DNA from: Tabrizicola sp.
Lineage (GTDB): Bacteria > Pseudomonadota > Alphaproteobacteria > Rhodobacterales > Rhodobacteraceae
Direction of reading: 5' to 3'
DNA length: 64,000 nucleotides
Assembly: GCF_030373185.1 (NCBI RefSeq)
Contig: NZ_JAUCZH010000008.1
Location: 124,001-188,000 of the forward strand
A model generated the notes under the pieces. That model saw nothing but the letters and a program-made list of their open reading frames with translations, searched no databases and was not told where the DNA came from. Both the position numbers and the translations under genes were made by a program. Shown here in pieces: positions 35,399 to 44,478 of the stretch. How positions within the stretch are numbered: the first letter of the stretch is position 1; every line of letters starts with the position of its first letter.

Positions 35399-35996
35399 GT
35401 CCGTCATCCTCATATCCAAGTGCGCCACGCTGGCCTGAAAGAACCGCCGCAAGGGAGCGTTTGCCCCGCGCAGTCAGACTTTCCACGGCTTCGACCCCGA
35501 TTTCCATTACCGCCGCGATCTCGGGGTTCGACAACCCTTCGATATGGCGCAGCACCACGGCCTGTCGCTGGCGGTCTGGCAGTTCGGCCAAGGCCGCCTC
35601 AAGTGCTGCGACCCGGTGGTTGTCCTGCAAGCGCTGGTCGGCGGTCGGGCCTCCGTCTGCCAGATCCGGCGCATCGTCCAGTGCCATCTGCCCCTTGCGC
35701 CGCCGCGACCTTTGCCGGTCGATGCAAAGGTTGGTGGCAACGCGGTAGGCCCAGGTCGTCACCTTTGTCTCACCCTGCCGCCACTCGGGCGCCATGCGCC
35801 AAAGCCGCAACATGGTTTCCTGTGCCACATCCTCGGCCTCGGCCCGGTCGCCAGCAAGCATCCGTGCCGCATAAGCCAGGACGCGCGGCGTGACCCTTTG
35901 GGTCAGCGCCAACGCCGCATGACGGTCTCCATTGGCATAGAGTACCATCAGCGCCTCATCCGAGGGTCCGGCTTCTGCGTCGTAGGCCATGGTCAT
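35388..35996 (-). CDS. ECF RNA polymerase sigma factor
   Basis: 202 aa with sigma-2 (AEDVAQETMLRLWRMAPEW, then WAYRVATNLCIDRQR) and sigma-4 (ALAELPDRQRQAVVLRHIEGLSNPEIAAVM...VESLTARGKRSL). The linker is acidic. It directs RNA polymerase to a specific regulon, with the target likely to include the neighbouring EF-hand and metal-sensor genes; this is inference. The likely start is the ATG at 35996 (or 35990 two codons later). Upstream on the same strand is the EF-hand gene. Confidence 0.9.
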   Translation of the reverse strand: MTMAYDAEAGPSDEALMVLYANGDRHAALALTQRVTPRVLAYAARMLAGDRAEAEDVAQETMLRLWRMAPEWRQGETKVTTWAYRVATNLCIDRQRSRRRKGQMALDDAPDLADGGPTADQRLQDNHRVAALEAALAELPDRQRQAVVLRHIEGLSNPEIAAVMEIGVEAVESLTARGKRSLAAVLSGQRGALGYEDDGHAG

Positions 35997-36037
35997 ACTC
36001 AGATGGGTCTACCCGTTCCTGTCCCTTCGGCAAAGGG

Positions 36038-36577
36038 TCAGTCGTTCCAGCCCCACATCGCGCCCTTGCGGTGCTTGCGCTGCTCGCCCATGCGTTTACC
36101 CATCCGTTCACCTGCCTCCTGCGCCTCGGCTTTCGAGATGGCGCCGTCGTTGTCAGTGTCGATCCGGGCAAAGCCGCGCTGGCCCGGGCCTGCGTCCATT
36201 TCTGCAAGCGACAGGCTGCCGTCGCCGTTGTTGTCACGGTTTTCGATCATGCGGGCGGTGCGTTCGGCCAGGGTCTCGCTGAAGCGGGCCAACTGGCGGG
36301 CGGCGAGTTCTTCGGCATCCAGCAACCCGTCGCCGTTTGCGTCGAACGCGGTGAACATCGCGGTGCGGTGTGCTTCAAGTTCGGCTTCGGTCAGTTTGCC
36401 GTCAGAATCGGTGTCGATGCCATCGAACATTTCCAGAAGCATGGCGCCCCGACCGTCTGGTCCGCCCGGTCCGCGTTGGCCCATTTCTGCCAAGGCCCCG
36501 GTGCCAGTCAATGCCCCCAGAAGTGCAAGGGTCGCGACGGTGACTTTCAGTTTCGTGGCTTTCAGTTTCACAGACAT
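36038..36577 (-). CDS. Secreted protein with four EF-hands
   Basis: 179 aa with a signal peptide (about 1-30, ending GTGALAEM). Four EF-hand loops follow: DTDSDGKLTEAE, DANGDGLLDAEE, DNNGDGSLSLAE and DTDNDGAISKAE, each with the right acidic positions for calcium. The last 15 residues are basic. It is probably a periplasmic or exported calcium-binding protein. It lies 41 bases upstream of the ECF sigma gene on the same strand and may be part of its operon. Confidence 0.88.
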   Translation of the reverse strand: MSVKLKATKLKVTVATLALLGALTGTGALAEMGQRGPGGPDGRGAMLLEMFDGIDTDSDGKLTEAELEAHRTAMFTAFDANGDGLLDAEELAARQLARFSETLAERTARMIENRDNNGDGSLSLAEMDAGPGQRGFARIDTDNDGAISKAEAQEAGERMGKRMGEQRKHRKGAMWGWND

Positions 36578-36785
36578 CTTCTTCTCCTTCGCCGGGCCTC
36601 ATGTCTGGCCCTTGTGAATGGTCAAACGCCGGGGCCACGGCTTTCCGTCGCAGATTTTTGCGACATCGGGACACAGGGTCGGCCTGCCCCCTGTTTTCTG
36701 GCCGGATGAAGGTCTATTGTCCCGGCTGGCGAAGAATTAGCCGCTTCGAATGCCATCTGAATGCGTCCAGCCGAAAGCCCAGCCG

Positions 36786-37211
36786 ATGAGCCTTGCCGAA
36801 CCGACCGAAGCCATCTCCAGCCTGCCCGATGACTTTGCAGAGGACCGTCCGCTGCGCCCGGCGCTGCTGCGCGGCTGGCGGCGGCGTTGCCCGAACTGCG
36901 GTGGCGGGCCGATGATGCGCGGCTTTCTGACGGTGCGTGACGCCTGCCCGGTCTGCGGCGAGGCGCTGCATCACCAGCGTGCTGATGATGGCCCGGCCTA
37001 TATGACGATCCTGATTGTCGGTCATGTACTGGCCCCGGTGCTGCTGTTTGTCTATTCGAACTGGCGGCCGGAGCCATTGCCGATGGCCATTCTGTTCTCG
37101 GTCGGGACGGTGGCGCTTTCGTTGTATCTGCTGCCCCGGCTGAAAGGTGGGCTGGTGGCATTTCAGTGGGCCAAGCGGATGCATGGTTTCGGGGCTGCCC
37201 CGGATGTCTGA
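36786..37211 (+). CDS. DUF983 membrane protein with zinc ribbon
   Basis: 141 aa. A CPNCGGG...CPVCGEAL zinc-ribbon pair lies in the N-terminal cytosolic part, followed by ADDGPAYMTILIVGHVL, a hallmark of DUF983, and two membrane helices. Function unknown. In alphaproteobacteria DUF983 proteins are often encoded near cytochrome oxidase assembly or Nudix genes. The stop overlaps the start of the Nudix gene by eight bases. Confidence 0.87.
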   Translation: MSLAEPTEAISSLPDDFAEDRPLRPALLRGWRRRCPNCGGGPMMRGFLTVRDACPVCGEALHHQRADDGPAYMTILIVGHVLAPVLLFVYSNWRPEPLPMAILFSVGTVALSLYLLPRLKGGLVAFQWAKRMHGFGAAPDV

Positions 37212-37812
37212 ACCGATCCGCCCCGCCGCAACCGTGATCCTGTGGCGCGGGGGTGACGCTGGCCCCGAGGTGTTGATGGGCCAGCGCGGGGCAGGGGCGG
37301 TATTCATGCCGTCGAAATTCGTCTTTCCCGGCGGCGCGGTTGACCCCGAAGATCACGCGGCCCCGCTGGAGGGCCACTTGTCCGACCTTTGCGCCCGCCG
37401 TCTTGCCACCATGGCAGACCCGGACGCGCCGGCGCCGCAGGTTCTGGTTGCCGCCGCCCTGCGCGAGTTGGAGGAAGAAACCGGCCTTCGCCTTTTGCCC
37501 GCCACTTGCCCGGCGCTGCGGTTTGTCTTTCGCGCAATCACGCCCCCCGGGCGCAGCCGCCGCTTTGATGCGCGCTTCCTGCTGGCCGATGCCGCCTGTC
37601 TTGCCGGTGATCCGCAGGACTTCGCCGCCGCCTCGGGCGAGCTTGCGCATCTGCGCTGGCTGCCGCTGCCGGACGCGCGCGCGCTTGACCTGCCCTTCAT
37701 CACCGAAGTCGTGCTGGCCGAAGTTTCGGCGTTAGTGACGGGCGGTGACCAGCCCGGCGTGCCGTTCTTCGACAATTCCGGCACCACCCCGCAATTCCGC
37801 CGCATCCTCTGA
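37204..37812 (+). CDS. NUDIX hydrolase
   Basis: 202 aa. The Nudix helix core RELEEETGL is present after the VAAALRE lead-in, and an N-terminal PAATVILWRGG strand is followed by MPSKFVFPGGAVDPEDHA. This branch resembles CoA- or ADP-ribose-directed Nudix enzymes; the substrate is unknown. The 3' end overlaps that of the convergent desaturase gene by 81 bases, an unusually long convergent overlap. Both frames look genuine up to their stops. Confidence 0.86.
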   Translation: MSEPIRPAATVILWRGGDAGPEVLMGQRGAGAVFMPSKFVFPGGAVDPEDHAAPLEGHLSDLCARRLATMADPDAPAPQVLVAAALRELEEETGLRLLPATCPALRFVFRAITPPGRSRRFDARFLLADAACLAGDPQDFAAASGELAHLRWLPLPDARALDLPFITEVVLAEVSALVTGGDQPGVPFFDNSGTTPQFRRIL

Positions 37813-38742
37813 GACGGTCACAGCCCCCCCCTTGTTCACCGGAAAGATCGGGTGCGGCACGGGGTCTTTGGCGCGAAACAGGAACTGGCGGAAAATCTCC
37901 AGATAGTTGCGGTAAAGATAGCTGTCGTTGCGGCGCAGGTAATGGTCCCGGTTGCTGAAATAAAGATCTGGCAGTTGATACCACGCAACGCCGGGATGCA
38001 TGTGGTGAACAACGTGGAAGTTGTTGTTCAGAAACAGCAATGACAGCGGCCCCCGGCTTTCGATCACCACGGTGCGCGCCCGTGCCGCCTCATGCGCGCG
38101 GTGTTCAAGGTAGGTGCGGATCTTCAAAAGGCTCCAGCCCAGATAGGCCGCCACCAGCCAGCCCCAGACCGGCATCGACCCGACCGCCGCCAGCCACCAC
38201 AGGACCAGCGCCACCCCCGCGAGATGCAGCGCCCAGGCCAGCATGACACGCCGGTCGCCTTTCAGGATCAGCCGCAGATCGCCCGTGACCAGCGCCCAGC
38301 AGGAAATCGCCGGGCCAAGCACCATCCGCCCGGCAAGCGTGTTGTTGAACCGCAAGACCGACCGCATCGGTGCCGGCAGCCGCGCCCAGACGGCGGGGTC
38401 AAGATAGTTTGACTCCGGGTCGTCATAGGGGTCGGTCAGGGCCGGGTCGAAGTGGTGTTGCAGGTGCAGATCCTTGAAGCGCAGGTAGGGGACAAAGATC
38501 GTCAGACCGGGAAAGACCAGCGCCTCGGACAGGGTCTGGTGGTGGAACGGGTGGCCGTGCAAGACCTCATGCGTCAGCGACGAATATTGCCCGATCGCCA
38601 GCGCCGCGGCGATGATGGCAAGGGTCGGAGAGATCTGCCACAGCTGGGTGGTGGCCAGCGCCCAAAGGGCATAGGTCGCCGCGAACATGGCCAGAGTTGG
38701 CCATTCGATGACTTGGCGGTCGATCCGAAGGTTGGTCTGCAA
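37732..38742 (-). CDS. Membrane fatty acid desaturase-family protein
   Basis: 336 aa with several membrane helices and three His boxes: HEVLHGHPFHH (about residue 58), HLQHH (about 92) and HVVHHMHP (about 247), typical of di-iron membrane desaturases and related hydroxylases. Substrate not determinable. The last 27 codons overlap the Nudix gene on the other strand. It is divergent from a helix-turn-helix regulator gene 108 bases away, which may control it. Confidence 0.87.
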   Translation of the reverse strand: MQTNLRIDRQVIEWPTLAMFAATYALWALATTQLWQISPTLAIIAAALAIGQYSSLTHEVLHGHPFHHQTLSEALVFPGLTIFVPYLRFKDLHLQHHFDPALTDPYDDPESNYLDPAVWARLPAPMRSVLRFNNTLAGRMVLGPAISCWALVTGDLRLILKGDRRVMLAWALHLAGVALVLWWLAAVGSMPVWGWLVAAYLGWSLLKIRTYLEHRAHEAARARTVVIESRGPLSLLFLNNNFHVVHHMHPGVAWYQLPDLYFSNRDHYLRRNDSYLYRNYLEIFRQFLFRAKDPVPHPIFPVNKGGAVTVSEDAAELRGGAGIVEERHAGLVTARH

Positions 38743-38850
38743 GATGGTTCCCGATCCTGTAACGTCACCGTGACGCTATCAGCGGGTGCCTTGCGGCGGA
38801 ATTCAGGATAATGTCAACGAAATCTCTCCCATGTTTTGTATAATGAACGC

Positions 38851-39708
38851 ATGATGGAAAAAATCGACAAACGTGATCGCGCCCCGGTCTTTCGCGCCCG
38901 ACTGGCCGAAGCCATGGTTGAACGCAAGGTCAGTCAGGCGGCGCTGGCGCGGTTGACGGGGGTGGACCGGTCCACGATCTCGGCGCTGTTGCAGCCGGGA
39001 ACGCGGTTGCCGAATGCCCAGCTTGCCGCCGATTGCGCGCGGGCGCTTGGCATCAGCGCTGACTGGCTACTGGGCCTGTCGGGCCGCCCCGAACCGATTG
39101 CCGACCTCCTCGCCGCCTCGCTTTCGCTGACGGAAGCGCCGCGCGCGCTGATCGACGAACGGATTTTCGGCTGGCATCAGGAAGCGGCGGGCTACAAGAT
39201 CCGCCATGTCCCGGCGACGCTGCCCGACATGCTGAAGACGCGGGCGGTCGTGGAATGGGAATATGCCCCGCAACTGGGCCGCACAGAAGAGCAGGCGATT
39301 GGCGCTTTCGAGGATCGGCTGAAATGGATGCGCGGCGCCGGGTCGGATTATGAGATTGCGTTGCCCCTGCATGAACTGACCGCCTTTGCCACTGGAACCG
39401 GCTATTACGAAGGCTTGGCCGCCGATCTGCGATTGCAGCAGTTGCAGCACCTGATGACGCTCTGTGACCAGCTCTACCCGTCGCTGCGGCTGTGCCTGTT
39501 TGATGCCCGGCGGCTGTTTTCTGCCCCGATCACCGTCTTCGGCCCGCTTCTGGCGGTGATCTATATGGGTCGGCACTATCTTGCCTTCCGCGATAGCGCG
39601 CGGGTGGAAACCATCACCCAGCATTTTGATTTTCTGGTGCGCGAGGCCGAGGTGGGCGCGCGGGACATGGTGGCCCATCTGCAAGGGCTGTGCGACCGGG
39701 TGCGGTGA
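38851..39708 (+). CDS. XRE-type transcriptional regulator next to the desaturase
   Basis: About 285 aa. A helix-turn-helix lies near residues 30-75 (KVSQAALARLTGVDRSTISALL), followed by a larger ligand-binding or sensor region without an obvious named domain. A TATAAT ends only a few bases ahead of the start codon and no ribosome-binding site is visible, so the mRNA may be leaderless. Because the gene is divergent from the desaturase it is a natural candidate regulator of that gene. Confidence 0.8.
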   Translation: MMEKIDKRDRAPVFRARLAEAMVERKVSQAALARLTGVDRSTISALLQPGTRLPNAQLAADCARALGISADWLLGLSGRPEPIADLLAASLSLTEAPRALIDERIFGWHQEAAGYKIRHVPATLPDMLKTRAVVEWEYAPQLGRTEEQAIGAFEDRLKWMRGAGSDYEIALPLHELTAFATGTGYYEGLAADLRLQQLQHLMTLCDQLYPSLRLCLFDARRLFSAPITVFGPLLAVIYMGRHYLAFRDSARVETITQHFDFLVREAEVGARDMVAHLQGLCDRVR

Positions 39709-39727
39709 CGCGGCGCTTGGCTTTCCC

Positions 39728-40228
39728 TTAGAACGGGCGGAAGGCTGCCGGGGCGTAGCCGTTGAAATCAAGGATTTCGCGGGCGGCTGCCAGACGGTCG
39801 GGTGCCGCCGCGCCCCGGTCCAGCACAAAGCCGAAGCGGCCCGAGGGTGTCCCGATGGCAAGTGTCCGGTAGTCGGTGTCGACCCAGAGGATCCACCAAT
39901 CCTCTTGCCCCGGCAACGCAAGGCGGCCCGGCCCGACTGGTTGGGCCAACCCCGATACCTTGCGCGCATTGCCGTTCAGGCACAGCACACCATCGACCGC
40001 AAGGCCGCCGCTGGCTGGGCGAAACTCTACCGTCCCGCTGCGGCAGGTGCCGGTTGGCGCAAGCTGATAGGTCGCAACCTGTTGCCAGCGTCCCTCGATC
40101 CGGGCGGGCATGAAGGCGGCGGCAGACCAGATCGGCGTCCCGGCGCTGCGAAACACGGCATCGCCCTTCGGGACCGCACCGACGCAGGCCGACAAGAGCA
40201 ACGCAAGGGCAAGGATCACTCGATGCAC
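39728..40228 (-). CDS. Lipoprotein with lipocalin-like features
   Basis: 166 aa. Lipoprotein signal peptide (ALALLLSAC, Cys near residue 15). The remainder has lipocalin-like elements: an N-terminal IEGRWQQVATYQ strand that resembles the G-x-W motif, and WILWVDTDYRTLAIGTPSG, similar to the second conserved region. A role in binding a small hydrophobic ligand in the outer membrane, as for Blc, is plausible. Its start overlaps the end of the Cys-rich lipoprotein gene by 13 bases. Confidence 0.75.
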   Translation of the reverse strand: MHRVILALALLLSACVGAVPKGDAVFRSAGTPIWSAAAFMPARIEGRWQQVATYQLAPTGTCRSGTVEFRPASGGLAVDGVLCLNGNARKVSGLAQPVGPGRLALPGQEDWWILWVDTDYRTLAIGTPSGRFGFVLDRGAAAPDRLAAAREILDFNGYAPAAFRPF

Positions 40229-40767
40229 AAGGTCACCCGCGCGCCATCGTCTTGCAGGATCTCATTGCAGCCCAGAAGCGGGTTGAACGGGGCGCAGGTG
40301 CCGGACCGGGCAAGGCAATGGCTTTCGCACTGGCTTTCCCGGCTGCATTGCTTGCCCGCATCCCGGGTCGGAAAGACGCAGGCGCGGAGCGAGCCCTTGC
40401 CGGCGGGGGACCAGTATCCGCCCTTCTTCTCGCAGGCCAGTTGCAGTTCCGACTTGGGCGGCGGGGCAATCCCGGCGGCAAGGTCTGCCTGTGGTGCGGC
40501 TTGCGTTTCGGCGGCGGCAGGTGCCGGGTCTGCCGGCGTTGGGGTGGCCTCCCCTTGGTCAGGGGCGGGCTCGGCTTCCGACAACTCTGTTGGTGAACCC
40601 GCAATCGGGGCTGCGTCCAGCACCGTAACCTCGATCGCGTCGCCGGTGATGGCGTTGGGCGTCACGCCATCGGCCGACCCAGCGCCCGCGCCCGGTGCGG
40701 CCAACTGGCACCCAGCAACCAGCACAGGCAGACAAATGGCAATGAAAAACCGGGTCAGGCGTGGCAT
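40216..40767 (-). CDS. Cysteine-rich lipoprotein
   Basis: 183 aa. Signal peptide with lipobox (ICLPVLVAGC), then a Pro/Ala/Glu-rich linker of about 80 residues, and a C-terminal domain of about 75 residues with eight Cys (ACEKKGGYW, ACVFP, QCSRESQCESHC, TCAPF, GCNEI, LCIE). The Cys are probably paired in disulfides in the periplasm. I do not recognise a named family. Overlapping gene order suggests co-translation with the lipocalin-like lipoprotein. Confidence 0.78.
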   Translation of the reverse strand: MPRLTRFFIAICLPVLVAGCQLAAPGAGAGSADGVTPNAITGDAIEVTVLDAAPIAGSPTELSEAEPAPDQGEATPTPADPAPAAAETQAAPQADLAAGIAPPPKSELQLACEKKGGYWSPAGKGSLRACVFPTRDAGKQCSRESQCESHCLARSGTCAPFNPLLGCNEILQDDGARVTLCIE

Positions 40768-40824
40768 CAGACACTCCGAAGGTTGGTCAGGAGTGCCTTG
40801 ATCCGCACCCCGTCGCAAGCCCTG

Positions 40825-41865
40825 TCAGTAGGGCGCGGGAAAGGCCCGGTGGGTTTCCGCTATCTCGTCCAGCACCTCGGGTGCAAGGCTCAGCGAAACC
40901 GCACCGATGTTGGTGGCAAGCTGGTCCAGTGTGGTGGCCCCGATGATCGGGATCGTGTGGAACGGACGCGACAGGCAAAAGGCAATCGCCATCTGGCAGG
41001 GGTCAAGCCCATGGCGCCCGGCGATCCCCAGATAGGCCGCCACTGCCGGAAACACCTGCGGCGTGATCCTGCCGCCAAGGTCGGGCGTATGCATCCGCCG
41101 GGTGCCATCGGGTATCACGTCGCCCGCGTATTTGCCTGACAGAAGCCCCACGGCAAGCGGCGAAAACGCCAGAAGCGGCATGTCCTCGATCAGGCTGAAC
41201 TCGGCCCAGTCGGTGTCGAACTGGCGGCAGAGAAGCGAGTATTCGTTCTGCACCGTCGCCATGCGCGGCAGGCCCAGTGTATCGGCCAGATGCAACCAGC
41301 GCGCCGCCCCCCAGACGCTTTCGTTGGACAGCCCGATGGCGCGGATCTTGCCTTCGGTGACCAATGCCTGCGCGGTGGTCAGCACATCGGTCATATGCGC
41401 GGTCTCATGCGCCTTGTCGGTGCCGGTCGGCGCATAGCGCCACATCTGGCGAAAGTGATAGCTGCCCCGGTTCGGCCAGTGCAGCTGGTAAAGGTCGATG
41501 TAATCCGTTCCCATCCGGCGCAACGATCCTTCCACCGCCGCGCGCATGGTGGCGCCGCTGATCGGCTGACCGGGGCGCACCATCTGGCCCTTGCCGGTGA
41601 TCTTGGTCGCGATCTGCACCCGGTCGCGCCCGCCCCGCGCGGCCAGCCATGAGCCGATGATTTCTTCCGTCCGGCCCATCGTTTCGGCGCGGACGGGGTT
41701 GGTCGGATACATTTCGGCCGTGTCCCAGAAGGTCACGCCCCGTTCCAGCGCCATGTCGGCCTGCGCATGACCTTCGGCTTCGCTGTTCTGGGTTCCCCAG
41801 GTCATCGTGCCAAGGCAAAGTTCGGAAACCGTCAGGCCGGTCTTACCAAGGGTCAGGGTCTTCAT
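40825..41865 (-). CDS. Aldo/keto reductase (Tas-like)
   Basis: 346 aa. NADP(H)-dependent TIM-barrel oxidoreductase. Visible motifs are LTVSELCLGTMTWG, FWDTAEMYP with the catalytic Asp and Tyr, ATKITG with the catalytic Lys, YIDLYQLHWPNR with the catalytic His, and GLSNESVWG. The closest well-known type is E. coli Tas. GGAGG lies four bases before the ATG at 41865. Physiological substrate unknown. Confidence 0.88.
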   Translation of the reverse strand: MKTLTLGKTGLTVSELCLGTMTWGTQNSEAEGHAQADMALERGVTFWDTAEMYPTNPVRAETMGRTEEIIGSWLAARGGRDRVQIATKITGKGQMVRPGQPISGATMRAAVEGSLRRMGTDYIDLYQLHWPNRGSYHFRQMWRYAPTGTDKAHETAHMTDVLTTAQALVTEGKIRAIGLSNESVWGAARWLHLADTLGLPRMATVQNEYSLLCRQFDTDWAEFSLIEDMPLLAFSPLAVGLLSGKYAGDVIPDGTRRMHTPDLGGRITPQVFPAVAAYLGIAGRHGLDPCQMAIAFCLSRPFHTIPIIGATTLDQLATNIGAVSLSLAPEVLDEIAETHRAFPAPY

Positions 41866-41956
41866 CATGCCTCCGCCGCCATGCGGCAAATCTTTTGTGC
41901 TGCTCTGTGGTGCAAGCTAGGCCGGATCGCCGCCGGGGCAAAGGGTCACGCTTGAG

Positions 41957-41971
41957 AACGTAAAGCGAACG
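41957..41971. promoter_or_regulatory. LexA (SOS) box GAAC-N7-GAAC
   Basis: The sequence GAACGTAAAGCGAAC is a perfect match to the alphaproteobacterial LexA consensus GTTC-N7-GTTC read on the other strand. It ends about 16 bases ahead of the ImuA-like gene, in a position where bound LexA would block its promoter. Confidence 0.85.
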
Positions 41972-41987
41972 CGCTACTCTTTTCACT

Positions 41988-42626
41988 ATGAGTCTGCCGA
42001 TCCGGAATGACAGCGCCCGGCACCGGGACGCAGGGCAAACGCTTGTGGGCGATCTTGCCCTGCGGCGGGCGCGGCTGCATGAGTTGTGCGGTCCGGCACG
42101 GGTGATGCTGGCGGCGCTGGTCATGGCGAAATCCCGTGGCCCGGTGGTCTGGATCAGGCCCGGCTGGTGGCCCGAACGGCTGAACGCGGCGGGGCTGCAA
42201 CCCCTGGCCAACCCCGCGCGGCTGCTGCTGGTCCGGGCTGACCGGGATGAGGCAGCCCTTTGGGCCGCGGAAGAGGCGCTGCGGTCCGGTGCTGTGCCGC
42301 TGGTCATCGCGGAAACCGCCGCCCCCCCCGGCCTGACCCCAATCCGCCGCCTGCATCTTGCCGCCGAAGCCGGGGCCGAGACCGCGCGGCGCGATGGTGG
42401 CACCGCGCCCTTGGGGCTGCTTCTGTTGCCGGGGCAGGGGGGGGCGCCGGGGGTGGAAAGCCGCTGGCATCTGACCCCTGCGCCGAGCCGCAGCCTGCTG
42501 TGGTCGGGCGGCGAGATCTGGACCCTGACCCGCCTGCGCGCCCGGCTGGCCCCGCCGGCCCGCTGGCACCTGACGCATGAGCCGCAAGGGACCGAGCGGC
42601 TGGAATCGATTGCCGCGCCCGACTAG
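41988..42626 (+). CDS. imuA: ImuA-like SOS mutagenesis protein, orphan
   Basis: 212 aa. Resembles ImuA/SulA-like RecA-fold proteins of the imuA-imuB-dnaE2 translesion cassette: [51 protein letters not shown], and the closing [11 protein letters not shown]. In most alphaproteobacteria this gene is followed directly by imuB and dnaE2. Here the next gene is metG, so this is either a stand-alone ImuA or a paralogue. The LexA box upstream supports SOS induction. No Walker A motif is seen. Confidence 0.8.
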   Translation: MSLPIRNDSARHRDAGQTLVGDLALRRARLHELCGPARVMLAALVMAKSRGPVVWIRPGWWPERLNAAGLQPLANPARLLLVRADRDEAALWAAEEALRSGAVPLVIAETAAPPGLTPIRRLHLAAEAGAETARRDGGTAPLGLLLLPGQGGAPGVESRWHLTPAPSRSLLWSGGEIWTLTRLRARLAPPARWHLTHEPQGTERLESIAAPD

Positions 42627-42661
42627 ATGGCAGTCTGCCCGCCGCTCACCCTGCGCTTGCA

Positions 42662-42686
42662 GAAGAATTTTCGTCGAAAATTCTTC
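42662..42686. terminator. A/T-rich 12-bp stem palindrome upstream of metG
   Basis: The arms GAAGAATTTTCG and CGAAAATTCTTC flank a single T and form a near-perfect palindrome in the gap between imuA and metG. Probably the terminator of imuA or a repetitive palindrome of the genome. Confidence 0.55.
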
Positions 42687-42759
42687 GTCACCCCGCCGCT
42701 GGCCCTTTGTCGCGGCATCGGCTAAACCGACGCCGGACTCATGGACCAAAGGGGCGCAC

Positions 42760-44478
42760 ATGGCTCGGATTCTCATCACCTCCGCCATTCCCTATATCAA
42801 CGGGATCAAGCACTTGGGCAACCTCGTGGGCAGCCAGCTGCCCGCTGACCTTTTCGCCCGCTTCAACCGGGCGATGGGGCATGAGGTGATGTTCATCTGC
42901 GCCACCGACGAACACGGCACCCCGGCTGAACTTGCCGCCGCCAAGGCTGGCAAGCCGGTTGAGGAATACTGCGCCGAAATGCACGCCGTTCAGGCCGAAA
43001 TCGCGCGCGGATTTCGCCTCTCCTTCGATCATTTCGGCCGGTCCTCCAGCCAGAGGAACCACCGCCTGACCCAGCATTTCGCGGGCAAGCTGGCCGAGAA
43101 TGGGTTGATCGAGGAGGTCAGCGAAAAGCAGGTCTATTCGATCGACGATGGCCGCTTCCTGCCTGACCGCTACATCACCGGCACCTGCCCGAATTGCGGC
43201 TATGAGGCCGCGCGCGGCGACCAGTGCGAAAACTGCACCAAGCAGCTTGACCCGACCGACCTGATCAACCCGCGTTCATCGATCAGCGGCTCCACCAATC
43301 TTGAGGTGCGCGAGACGAAGCACCTTTACCTGCGGCAGCGCAGCTTGCGCGACAAGCTGGAAGCCTGGATCGACAGCAAGCATGACTGGCCAATCCTCAC
43401 CACCTCGATCGCCAAGAAATGGCTGAACGACGGTGACGGGTTGCAAGATCGCGGCATCACGCGTGATCTGCACTGGGGCATCCCGGTGAAAAAGGGCGAC
43501 CAGCCGTGGCCGGGGATGGAAGGCAAGGTCTTCTACGTCTGGTTCGACGCCCCCATCGAATACATCGCCGGCACCGCCGAATGGGCCGATGCGAACGGGC
43601 TGGACGATGCTGCGTGGGAACGCTGGTGGCGCACCGACAAGGGCGCCCAAGACGTCACCTATTACCAGTTCATGGGCAAGGACAACGTCCCCTTCCACAC
43701 CCTGTCGTTCCCAGCCACGATCCTTGGGTCGGGTGAGCCGTGGAAGCTGGTGGATTACCTCAAGTCCTTCAATTACCTCAATTATGACGGTGGCCAGTTC
43801 TCCACCAGCCAGGGCCGTGGCGTCTTCATGGATCAGGCCCTGTCGATCCTGCCCGCCGACTACTGGCGCTGGTGGCTTCTGTCGCATGCCCCCGAAAGCG
43901 CGGACAGCGAGTTTACCTGGGAGAATTTCCAGGTATCGGTGAACAAGGATCTTGCCGATGTGCTGGGCAACCTTGTCTCCCGCGTCACCAAGTTCGCCGT
44001 CTCGAAATTCGGCAATGATATCCCTGCCGGCGGCCAGTTCGGCCCGCTTGAAACCGCCCTCATCGCCGATCTTGGCGCAAGGATCACCGACTACACCGCC
44101 CATATGCAGGCGATGGAGGTTCGCAAGGCCGCCGCCGAATTGCGCGCCATCTGGGTGATTGGCAACGAATACCTGCAAGCCGCAGCGCCGTGGTCCGTGG
44201 TCAAGACCGACCCCGAACAGGCCGAGGCGATCATCCGCCTCGCGCTGAACCTGATCCGCGTCTACGCCATCCTCTCCGCCCCCTTCATCCCCGACGCCGC
44301 CGCGACGATGATGAAGGCGATGGGGTCCGATGACTGGGCCTGGCCGCATGACATCTCGGCTGCGATGCGCACGCTGCCGGCAGGCCACGCCTTCACCGTG
44401 CCGGAAAACCTGTTCCGCAAGATCACCGATGAAGAGCGTGCCGACTGGCAGGCCCGCTTTTCCGGTGTTCGCGCCTGA
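42760..44478 (+). CDS. metG: Methionyl-tRNA synthetase
   Basis: 572-aa class I aminoacyl-tRNA synthetase. The N-terminus has [20 protein letters not shown], a variant of the HIGH motif. The zinc-binding region contains [17 protein letters not shown], and [10 protein letters not shown] and [15 protein letters not shown] (KMSKS-loop equivalent, here FSTSQ) follow. No C-terminal tRNA-binding extension is present. The start at 42760 has AAAGGGG just upstream. Confidence 0.94.
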   Translation: MARILITSAIPYINGIKHLGNLVGSQLPADLFARFNRAMGHEVMFICATDEHGTPAELAAAKAGKPVEEYCAEMHAVQAEIARGFRLSFDHFGRSSSQRNHRLTQHFAGKLAENGLIEEVSEKQVYSIDDGRFLPDRYITGTCPNCGYEAARGDQCENCTKQLDPTDLINPRSSISGSTNLEVRETKHLYLRQRSLRDKLEAWIDSKHDWPILTTSIAKKWLNDGDGLQDRGITRDLHWGIPVKKGDQPWPGMEGKVFYVWFDAPIEYIAGTAEWADANGLDDAAWERWWRTDKGAQDVTYYQFMGKDNVPFHTLSFPATILGSGEPWKLVDYLKSFNYLNYDGGQFSTSQGRGVFMDQALSILPADYWRWWLLSHAPESADSEFTWENFQVSVNKDLADVLGNLVSRVTKFAVSKFGNDIPAGGQFGPLETALIADLGARITDYTAHMQAMEVRKAAAELRAIWVIGNEYLQAAAPWSVVKTDPEQAEAIIRLALNLIRVYAILSAPFIPDAAATMMKAMGSDDWAWPHDISAAMRTLPAGHAFTVPENLFRKITDEERADWQARFSGVRA

